50,057 nt of DNA from Terriglobales bacterium (GTDB lineage Bacteria; Acidobacteriota; Terriglobia; Terriglobales; Acidobacteriaceae), in contig DATMXP010000002.1 in assembly GCA_035561515.1 (NCBI GenBank), positions 1 to 50,057 on the forward strand, written 5' to 3'. The position numbers were made by a program, and so were the translations under genes. Numbering within the stretch: position 1 is the stretch's first letter; each line of letters begins with the position of its first letter. The notes under the pieces were generated by a model. It ran no database searches. It was given only the letters and a program-made list of their open reading frames with translations, and was not told the DNA's origin. Below, piece by piece: positions 1-6,413 of the stretch.

Positions 1-161
1 GTAGGGGGGAGGGGTGGGGATATCAGAACAGACCGGGGCACCCCTAAAAGGAATCCCGCGGTACATGTTGTGCAGGCGTAACTCCTGTGACGCATGAACA
101 TCCATTTCGGCTGGTGCTTGGGTAGAATGGCGCTTCAATCCTGTTTCAGTAGAGGTCGACC

Positions 162-524
162 TTGGCCACCACGGAAGTAGCACCGATGACGGAGAACCAA
201 CCCAGTTCAGAACCGCAAGTCCAACAACTGCCCAAGCATAAGGTCAAACTCAAGAAGCACCTGCAACGTTCGTGTAACGAGAAGGACGAGAAGGGCAAGA
301 TTTGTGGCGGTCACCTGAAGCGCTGGTTCTACATGACCGACGTCATCGAGCAGGAATGCGGCGACGTCGAACAGGCTTGGGGCAAGAACGCCGAGGTCTA
401 CCGGTGCGAATACTGCAAGACCCTATACTTGCCAAACCCACAGGACCCGCGCGGCGCCAACGTCGCCGGCAAGGGCATGATTTCAGTATTCGGACTGACC
501 GTTCCGCCGAAAGAAACGAAATAA
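162..524 (+). CDS. Small zinc-ribbon-like hypothetical protein
   Basis: The 120-residue protein has a Lys-rich N-terminus followed by two Cys pairs: CNEKDEKGKIC around residues 38-48 and YRCEYC around 81-86. This spacing could form a zinc ribbon or knuckle. I do not recognise a named family, so no function is given. The TTG start at 162 is chosen because AGAGG (151-155) lies at suitable Shine-Dalgarno distance; the in-frame ATG at 186 has none. A -10-like TAGAAT sits at 123-128 with no convincing -35. It reads toward the tRNA-Arg gene on the other strand. That it is a real gene is fairly secure from its composition and RBS; metal binding is inference. Confidence 0.7.
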   Translation: MATTEVAPMTENQPSSEPQVQQLPKHKVKLKKHLQRSCNEKDEKGKICGGHLKRWFYMTDVIEQECGDVEQAWGKNAEVYRCEYCKTLYLPNPQDPRGANVAGKGMISVFGLTVPPKETK

Positions 525-586
525 TAAAACCGTGCAGGAATGAAGGCCGAAGAGTTGTGTGGATGGAATGCGGCCTGGAAAAGAAA

Positions 587-662
587 TGGCGCACCCGACA
601 GGACTCGAACCTGTAACCTACGGCTCCGGAGGCCGTCGCTCTATCCATTGAGCCACGGGTGC
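587..662 (-). tRNA. tRNA-Arg, anticodon CCG
   Basis: Read on the minus strand the segment folds into a full cloverleaf. The 7-bp acceptor stem is GCACCCG/CGGGTGC, the D-stem is GCTC/GAGC, the anticodon stem is ACGGC/GCCGT with loop CTCCGGA (anticodon CCG, reading CGG), and the T-stem is ACAGG/CCTGT with loop TTCGAGT. The discriminator base is G, and the 3' CCA is encoded (587-589 on the plus strand read tgg). It lies 37 bp downstream of the histidine kinase gene on the same strand and is probably transcribed independently or by read-through. Confidence 0.97.
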
Positions 663-699
663 GCTCAGGTCGATTATAGCAATCTATCGCTGTTAATTG

Positions 700-2505
700 T
701 CAGCTAGCCTTCCGGCGGTCCAGTTCAACAGGCGCTTTTTGAGCGGTCGTAGGGAAGAAGACCGAGAAGCACGTTCCACTGCGCCCGGGCGATGTGGAAG
801 TGCGGTAAGTGAGAGTTCCGCGATACTTCTCCACGATCCCGCGGCACACCCACAAGCCAAGACCAGTTCCTTTTTCACCCTTGCTCGTGACAAAGGGATC
901 CATCAAACGGCCTCGTACTTCTTCGGGAATTCCAGCACCCGTATCGCAGATAAGCACACGCGCGCCGTCGCGGCCGAGGCCCTCCGACTTGCGCGCTGCC
1001 CGAGTCCTGATCGTCAGTCGTCCAGTGCCAGGCATTGCATCCAGGGCATTGCCAACCAGGTTTGAAAAAACCTGGCGGAGTTCGCCAGGAAACGCGAGGA
1101 CGGAGACTGAAGGCTGATAATTTTTCACAACGACAACGCCTTGTCGCCGGATGCGAGCCGCGAAAAGCGTGAGTACATTGTCGATCACTTCTGCGAGGTC
1201 GACCTCTACCGGTTGCCGCGATTCGCGGCTGAACGTGAGCATCTGTTCGGAAATGTTGCTGACGCGCTCCAGTTCCTCGCGAGCCAGCCGAACATAGGTT
1301 TTCGAAGCCTCATCAAGGGTTCCGTGCTCCAGCAGGTAAAGAATGTTGCCCAGCGAATCGAGCGGGTTATGAATCTCGTGAGCAACGCTCGCAGCGAGAC
1401 GACCGATGCTGGCCATCTTCTCTGCCGATTGAAGAGTGCGTTCCGACTGGCGATGTTCGGTTTCGTCGCGCAACACGATCACTACGCCCGTCAGAGCATG
1501 ACTTTCATCCCGCATCGGCGACGCCGCGACAAAAACTGGAACGCGGCTGTCATCGTGACGCAGCAACAGGCTGTGCGCCGATGAAGTAACGCGGGCCTGA
1601 GTAACTACGACACTTTGAAACGGGTCCGAAAGCGGCTCGCCGGTGTATTCGTCGATGACGTGAACTGTTTCTGATACCGGTGCGAGGTTTAGTTCCGACT
1701 GGCTGCGATTCAAAAGCGCCTGCGCGACATTATTCGAGAAGACAATTCGTCCGCGGAGGTCGGCGGCGATCACTCCGTCATCGATGCTGGTGAGAACGCC
1801 CTCGAGCCAGCTCTGACTTTGCTGAAGCTCTTCGCCACGCTCGTAAGCCGTCACCAAAGTCCGGTTGAAAGTGCGGGCAAGCGTGGAAAGCTCGCGCCGC
1901 GAGAAGGTGGCGATGACGAATCCAACCGCAACGCAAAGGACTGTCGCCATGATGAAGAGCGTGGTGACGGTGCGCTGAACTCCCCTGACCCGGTTTTGAA
2001 ACCGGCCTTCTTCGATCGTGAGGATCTGGTCGCGCTCATGCCGGATTTCGTCCATGAGAGTTTTCCCCTCGAGGTTGAAATCCGAATCGGTCACCGGTCC
2101 TGAAACCCTGCGGATCACAATCATCCTCTCGGCGTAGTTTTGCCACGCTTCGAAGTTCCTCTGCATGGCGACCTGAGCCTGTGTCTGTCGCGGATCGTCG
2201 CGCACGAGTTCAGCCAACTGGTCGAAGGCTGGCTGAACCTGTGGCAGAGACGTGCGGTAAGGCTGGAGAAAGGATTCGCTGCCCGTGAGAAGGTATCCCC
2301 GCAGCCCGGTCTCCATGTCGAGGATGAGCCTCATGACGGAACGAGCGCGGGTCTGAACGTCGTAGCTGTGCTGGGCATTCAGCAGGGCACCGCGGAGGAA
2401 CCATGCCTGAATAACGAAAGCGGCCCCTAGCAAGGCCGCGAGGACCAGCGGGACGATGAAAGCGAGACGAAGATGGTGTCGAAACTCTCTGACCTGTGTC
2501 TGCAT
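700..2505 (-). CDS. CHASE3/PAS sensor histidine kinase
   Basis: A membrane-bound two-component sensor kinase of 601 residues. TM1 is at about 13-37. A periplasmic helical CHASE3-type region (about 40-178, with the METGLRGYLLTG signature) follows, then TM2 (about 182-200). Next come a linker, a PAS domain (about 235-350), a HisKA domain with the phospho-acceptor His376 in VAHEIHNP, and a HATPase_c domain with N-box N486, the DTGAGIP box (521-527) and GTGLGL (546-551). All catalytic boxes are intact. No response regulator gene is adjacent, so this is an orphan kinase in this window; its partner and signal cannot be read from the sequence. Confidence 0.93.
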   Translation of the reverse strand: MQTQVREFRHHLRLAFIVPLVLAALLGAAFVIQAWFLRGALLNAQHSYDVQTRARSVMRLILDMETGLRGYLLTGSESFLQPYRTSLPQVQPAFDQLAELVRDDPRQTQAQVAMQRNFEAWQNYAERMIVIRRVSGPVTDSDFNLEGKTLMDEIRHERDQILTIEEGRFQNRVRGVQRTVTTLFIMATVLCVAVGFVIATFSRRELSTLARTFNRTLVTAYERGEELQQSQSWLEGVLTSIDDGVIAADLRGRIVFSNNVAQALLNRSQSELNLAPVSETVHVIDEYTGEPLSDPFQSVVVTQARVTSSAHSLLLRHDDSRVPVFVAASPMRDESHALTGVVIVLRDETEHRQSERTLQSAEKMASIGRLAASVAHEIHNPLDSLGNILYLLEHGTLDEASKTYVRLAREELERVSNISEQMLTFSRESRQPVEVDLAEVIDNVLTLFAARIRRQGVVVVKNYQPSVSVLAFPGELRQVFSNLVGNALDAMPGTGRLTIRTRAARKSEGLGRDGARVLICDTGAGIPEEVRGRLMDPFVTSKGEKGTGLGLWVCRGIVEKYRGTLTYRTSTSPGRSGTCFSVFFPTTAQKAPVELDRRKAS

Positions 2506-2976
2506 GCGGTAGCTTGGGCGCTATTGAGGCTGCCGGTGCTTGGGTTTCGTGGACTTAGATGTAAATTCCTGAAAATTGGAGGGTTGGACGGCTAATGATT
2601 GAGAATCAGGCACTTAGGAACGGAAGGATAGGACCGAACGCCGGAGGTAGCCGTACGTCCTTAGTGTTTCCTCAGGGGATATTTAGAACTAAATGCGTTA
2701 ACACCACTGCATATAGTGGCATTCAGAGTAGCTGGATACAAAAGATGGGCACGTACATGTACTTTAGTGCCGAAAACTGAGGGGCAGAAACCGGAAACTA
2801 ACCCAAAACTCCGGAAGTTGTCCTTGACACCGCCCATATTAACCCTGATATAACCAGCACGCTCGCAGTTCCCCCCCGAGACTCGCAGAGGATTTCCTCA
2901 TCGGCTCCAAAAGAGCGGGTGCCGTGTCTTTTCGCCCCTAGCGAGGGCAGTACATCTGTGGAAAGGGCTACAACCT
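2506..2976. other. Long intergenic region upstream of the pilus operon
   Basis: These 471 bases separate the histidine kinase start from the HTH gene. I see no convincing coding sequence; the 61-codon frame at 2595-2780 has no RBS and no protein-like composition. The region holds two imperfect dyads (CCACT...AGTGG at 2704-2719 and GGCAC...GTGCC at 2748-2771, the latter enclosing the perfect palindrome GTACATGTAC at 2753-2762) and then the promoter described separately. Base composition is more AT-rich than in the flanking genes. Confidence 0.6.
2824..2854 (+). promoter_or_regulatory. Sigma-70-type promoter of the pil operon
   Basis: There is a perfect -35 TTGACA at 2824-2829 and a -10 TATAAC at 2849-2854 preceded by TG (extended -10). 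The spacer is 19 bp, slightly long, which the extended -10 could compensate. Predicted transcription starts near 2861, giving a leader of about 115 nt before the HTH gene at 2977. The leader contains a short GAGG/CCTC hairpin. Confidence 0.7.
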
Positions 2977-3210
2977 ATGGCCGATGCGCCTGAAGTAATG
3001 AACATCCGCCAGGCTTCCGAGTACCTGGGCGTGAGTCCTGACACGCTTTACAAGTACGTTTACGAGGAGAAGATCCCGGCCTTCAAGCTGGGTAACCGCT
3101 GGAAATTTAAAAAGACCATCCTCGACACATGGATGGAGCGCAAGAGTTCGGTGGGCGAAGGGAAAGCCAAGAAAAGACCCAAAGCGGCTCGTGCAGTTGC
3201 GGCACGTTAG
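2977..3210 (+). CDS. Excisionase-type helix-turn-helix protein
   Basis: A 77-residue DNA-binding protein of the MerR-like 'helix-turn-helix 17' (excisionase) family. Residues 6-55 carry the typical pattern MNIRQASEYLGVSPDTLYKY, followed by the IPAFKLGNRWKF wing. The C-terminus is a basic tail (KAKKRPKAARAVAAR) suited to DNA contact. It is the first gene of the pilus transcription unit, 12 bp before pilM, which suggests co-expression and possibly autoregulation. Members of this family outside phages are common as small regulators, and no integrase is nearby. Its target is unknown; the palindromes at 2704-2771 are candidates. Confidence 0.85.
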   Translation: MADAPEVMNIRQASEYLGVSPDTLYKYVYEEKIPAFKLGNRWKFKKTILDTWMERKSSVGEGKAKKRPKAARAVAAR

Positions 3211-3222
3211 AGGCGAAACTCT

Positions 3223-4275
3223 ATGTTTGGAATGGGCGGCTCGAAAACGATCGTTGGATTGGACATTGGCTCCAGCAGCATCAAGGCGGTGGAGCTGAAG
3301 AAGTCACGGGGAGCGATTGAACTGGCGCACGTCGGCGTAGAACCGCTGGCGAATGACGTGGTGGTGGATTCGATGATCATGGATTCGCCCGCGGTAGCCA
3401 GCGCGATCACAAAATTATTTGCCGACGCGGGAATCAAGACGAGGTCGGTTGCCACCTCAGTGAGCGGACATTCCGTCATCGTGAAACGGATCCAGGTTGC
3501 GACGATGACGGAAGAGCAACTCGCGGAGAGCATCAACACCGAAGCGGCGCAGCATATTCCTTTTGACATCACGGACGTGCACATCGACTACCAGATCCTT
3601 TCAGAGGACCTGAGTGGGCCGCAGATGGACGTTCTGCTGGTGGCGGTGAAAAAGGACAAGATTCTCAATTACACCAACGTGCTCTCGATGGCGGGCAAAA
3701 GCCCGAATATTGTAGACATTGACGTCTTCGCACTACAGAACTGCTACGAGTACAACTACGAGCCGGCACCTGGTGCGACGGTAGCGCTGCTGAACCTGGG
3801 CGCGAGCGTCATGAATATCAATATTCTGAAGGGCTCGACGCCGTTGTTCACCCGAGATGTGAGCGTTGGCGGGCACCAATACACGGATGCCCTGCAGAAA
3901 GAGCTGGACCTCAGTTTCGACGACGCAGAGTCGCTGAAGCTGGGTGAGCGAGTCGGAACGGTGAGCGAAGACGCCAAGTTGCCCATCCTGCAGCAGGTGA
4001 CGGAGATCATCGTCCTGGAAATCCAGAAGACCTTCGACTTCTTCCGCGCAACCGCGGCGGGAGAGCACATCGAGAGGATTTACCTCGCGGGTGGCTCTTC
4101 CAAGGTCCCAGGCCTGATGGAAGCACTGCGGCAAGAGTTCTCGTTGCCGGTAGAGATCCTGAATCCGTTCGCGAAGATCGATTACGTCTCGAATGCTTCC
4201 GATCTGATTGACCGTAACGCAGGGCAGTTGGCGGTCGCGGTGGGTTTGGCCCTAAGGAGTTTTGAAGACCTATGA
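3223..4275 (+). CDS. pilM: Type IV pilus assembly protein PilM
   Basis: A 350-residue actin-like cytoplasmic ATPase-fold protein of the pilus alignment complex. The phosphate-1 motif VGLDIGSSSIKAVEL is at the N-terminus, and the C-terminal adenosine-binding loop reads IYLAGGSSKVPGL. PilM binds the N-terminal tail of PilN on the inner face of the cytoplasmic membrane. Length matches the family. Its stop overlaps the pilN start (ATGA, 4272-4275), and the order pilM-N-O-P-Q is the canonical one. The pilus ATPases, pilin and platform genes are not in this window. Confidence 0.96.
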   Translation: MFGMGGSKTIVGLDIGSSSIKAVELKKSRGAIELAHVGVEPLANDVVVDSMIMDSPAVASAITKLFADAGIKTRSVATSVSGHSVIVKRIQVATMTEEQLAESINTEAAQHIPFDITDVHIDYQILSEDLSGPQMDVLLVAVKKDKILNYTNVLSMAGKSPNIVDIDVFALQNCYEYNYEPAPGATVALLNLGASVMNINILKGSTPLFTRDVSVGGHQYTDALQKELDLSFDDAESLKLGERVGTVSEDAKLPILQQVTEIIVLEIQKTFDFFRATAAGEHIERIYLAGGSSKVPGLMEALRQEFSLPVEILNPFAKIDYVSNASDLIDRNAGQLAVAVGLALRSFEDL

Positions 4276-4850
4276 TCCGCATAAACCTGCTAGGTGTAGC
4301 GAAATCGAAGAAGGCCAGGCGGCCGTCGTTCTCGATGAGTGGGTCGGGCGTGAATCCGACGCTGATCGGCTTGATCGTCCTGCTGGTCGTGGTCGGCGGC
4401 AACTACTGGTACCTGAGCTATCTGAATGGCAAGCAAGTGCAGCTACAGACCGACTTGTCGAAAGAACGGCTGTTGAACGCGCAACTGGCCAGCACAAAGG
4501 CGAAGTATCAAGAACGCGAGAAGCAGTTCCAGCTTTATGACCGGCGCGTGAAGGTGATTCACAAGTTGCAGGAAGCGCAGGCAGGCCCGACAGAGTTGCT
4601 GAACACGGTGGCGAATACGGTCAACAGCACGGACGCCGTGTGGCTGAACAGCATGAACGAGGAGGGCAACAGCATCAACCTCGTGGGTACAGCCATCAGC
4701 GCCAGCGCGGTCGCGAATTTGATCACCAACCTGAAAAAGACGGACTACTTCAAGTCGGTGGAAATCAAGGAAACATACCAGGACGACACCGTGAAGGAGA
4801 TCCAGGCATTCACGTTCACGATCGTCTGTGAGCAAAAACAGAAGTCGTAA
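4272..4850 (+). CDS. pilN: Type IV pilus assembly protein PilN
   Basis: A 192-residue bitopic membrane protein. The cytoplasmic N-terminus starts with MIRINLLG, the conserved PilM-binding peptide. One TM segment (about 31-50, LIGLIVLLVVVGGNYWYL) is followed by a coiled coil (about 55-100) and a periplasmic ferredoxin-like domain. It forms the inner-membrane alignment complex with PilO. Its start overlaps the pilM stop by 4 bp, indicating translational coupling. Confidence 0.94.
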   Translation: MIRINLLGVAKSKKARRPSFSMSGSGVNPTLIGLIVLLVVVGGNYWYLSYLNGKQVQLQTDLSKERLLNAQLASTKAKYQEREKQFQLYDRRVKVIHKLQEAQAGPTELLNTVANTVNSTDAVWLNSMNEEGNSINLVGTAISASAVANLITNLKKTDYFKSVEIKETYQDDTVKEIQAFTFTIVCEQKQKS

Positions 4851-4862
4851 AGGGCGGACATT

Positions 4863-5495
4863 ATGGCGAAGTGGAGCGATCTGCCGGTCAGAACACAATT
4901 GGTCGTAATCATTGTCGGAGCCGTGGTGATCACCGGAGCCGCATATTTCCTGCTGTTCAAGCCGGTGATAGACCAGAACACGCAAACGGGGCAGGAACTC
5001 GCGGCGGTGCGCGCGGAGAACGACTCACTCAAGCCGTTCCAATCCAAGCTGAGCGACCTGGAACGCCAGATCGAGAGCCTGAAGCAGCAGCTTGAGATTC
5101 AAAAGCGGATCGTCCCCGATGAGAAGGAAGCCGACCAGTTCATCCGCCTGGTGCAGTCGACAGCGAGCACGGCTGGAATCGAAGTCCGGAGTTATAGCTC
5201 GAAGCCGGTCGGGACGAAGGAGTTCTTTGTGGAGGTTCCATTCGAGTTAAACGTGGATGGACCGTACTACTCGGTGCTTGGCTTCTTCGACAAGCTTGGA
5301 AAGCTGGAACGCATCATCAACGTCACGGGATTGCAGATGGCGGCAGTGGCGGATGCGAGTAAAGCGAAGGTAAAGAGACGTTACAACTACGCTCCGACAG
5401 AGACTGTGGCCGCATCATTCCTGGCCACTACGTATTTCAGCCATGACGTTCCGGCAGCGACCGCGAAACCCGCGGCGGCTCCGGCAAAGAAGTAG
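4863..5495 (+). CDS. pilO: Type IV pilus assembly protein PilO
   Basis: A 210-residue bitopic protein with a short cytoplasmic N-terminus (MAKWSDLPVRTQ), a TM helix at about 13-33, a coiled coil (about 38-85, rich in Glu/Leu/Lys) and a periplasmic domain related to PilN. The Ala/Pro-rich C-terminal tail (PAATAKPAAAPAKK) is a local addition. It starts 12 bp after pilN and partners PilN and PilP in bridging to the secretin. Confidence 0.93.
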   Translation: MAKWSDLPVRTQLVVIIVGAVVITGAAYFLLFKPVIDQNTQTGQELAAVRAENDSLKPFQSKLSDLERQIESLKQQLEIQKRIVPDEKEADQFIRLVQSTASTAGIEVRSYSSKPVGTKEFFVEVPFELNVDGPYYSVLGFFDKLGKLERIINVTGLQMAAVADASKAKVKRRYNYAPTETVAASFLATTYFSHDVPAATAKPAAAPAKK

Positions 5496-5508
5496 CAGGG
5501 GATTGGAT

Positions 5509-6195
5509 ATGAAGCCGGTAACAACTTTGTTCATGATTACGTTGGCTGTGGGAACGCTCAGCGCGCAAACGCCCGGACAACATCCGGCGGTATCGGTGGC
5601 GAAGACTGCGGCTGCCGGCGCACAAGCCCCTGCCGCGGCGAAGCCAGCCGCAAAGACAGCGCAGCCTGCTGCGAAGCCGGCACAACCGGTTACAAGCACC
5701 AAACCCGAAGCGCAGAAGGTTAACAGTCCATTCGGCGGAAAGAAGACGACGCCAAAGGCGGCTACTCCGGTGCCAACCGCTACTCCTGCGAAAGCGGCCG
5801 AGAAGCCCGCGGAGAAACCCGGGGAGGTGAAACCTGCGGTCGCCAAGCAGGAAGAAATGTCGAGGGTTGCAGCCAGGCCGAACCGTCGAGATCCGTTTGT
5901 GAGCCCGATCGTGCGTGCCTCCGGCATGGGGCCGGCGTGCGAAACGGGGAAGCGCTGCCTGATGGTGGACCAGATTCAGTTGAAGGGCATTGTGAAATCG
6001 CCGAACGGATTCATCGCGGTGGTAGAGAACGCGGCAAAACGGGCGTACTTCCTCCGCGAGAACGATCCGGTCTTCAACGGAACCGTGGTGAAGATTACGG
6101 GTGACACAGTTGTGTTCCGTGAGATGACGACGGACAAACTTGGTAAACAGGGCGTGCGAGAAGTAGTGAAAAAAGTCAACGCTCCAGTTGTATAG
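5509..6195 (+). CDS. pilP: PilP-like pilus protein with long Pro/Ala/Lys linker
   Basis: A 228-residue exported protein. The ATG at 5509 is preferred to in-frame starts inside pilO because it has AGCAGGGG upstream and opens a signal peptide (MKPVTTLFMITLAVGTLSAQ). No lipobox Cys is visible, unlike proteobacterial PilP lipoproteins. Residues about 25-125 are a low-complexity Ala/Pro/Lys linker, long enough to span the periplasm. The C-terminal 95 residues begin with RRDPFVSP and contain the beta-rich PilP fold (QIQLKGIVKSPNGFIAVVEN...) that binds the N0 domain of PilQ. The product name rests on this domain plus operon position. Confidence 0.88.
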   Translation: MKPVTTLFMITLAVGTLSAQTPGQHPAVSVAKTAAAGAQAPAAAKPAAKTAQPAAKPAQPVTSTKPEAQKVNSPFGGKKTTPKAATPVPTATPAKAAEKPAEKPGEVKPAVAKQEEMSRVAARPNRRDPFVSPIVRASGMGPACETGKRCLMVDQIQLKGIVKSPNGFIAVVENAAKRAYFLRENDPVFNGTVVKITGDTVVFREMTTDKLGKQGVREVVKKVNAPVV

Positions 6196-6413
6196 GTAAC
6201 GTTGGGAAACCCTGCCCACGGAGGATTCTCCCGGGCAGGCGCAAGAGTTTGGTAGGTAGCGATATCAAGTCGGTCGCTGTTTCAGTATCGGGCCGAACCT
6301 GGGAATCTGTGAATCCGTCCGCCACTTCAAGGGAGACGGACGGTGGGTAATTCTTCAGCGGCGATGGATCGCCGCACACGCGAGGGCGAAAGCGCCGCGT
6401 GGGGAGAAACGAG
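6196..6413 (+). promoter_or_regulatory. Structured 218-nt leader between pilP and pilQ
   Basis: Unlike the other junctions of this operon (0-13 bp), this one is 218 nt and can fold into four strong hairpins. These are CCTGCCC/GGGCAGG (6211-6217/6233-6239, with an inner GGAG/CTCC), CCGTCC/GGACGG (6315-6320/6338-6343, with flanking GAAT/ATTC), GCGGCG/CGCCGC (6358-6363/6370-6375) and CACGC-GGCG/CGCC-GCGTG (6377-6401). The last abuts the GGGGAG RBS (6401-6406) of pilQ. It has no reading frame of interest. The sequence CGCAAG after the first hairpin and GGTAGGTAGC recall c-di-GMP-I (GEMM) riboswitch elements, but the conserved core does not fit fully, so no class is assigned. Confidence 0.45.

Noticed and set aside
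2595..2780. 61-codon frame in the intergenic region before the pil promoter
   Set aside because: No Shine-Dalgarno, no protein-like pattern, and it crosses the dyads; treated as non-coding.
6201..6330. Cyclic-di-GMP-I or cobalamin riboswitch in the pilP-pilQ leader
   Set aside because: Isolated fragments (CGCAAG, GGTAGGTAGC, GGGAATCTGTGAATCC, GCCACT) recall these classes, but the conserved order and helices cannot be aligned by eye; kept only as an unclassified structured leader.
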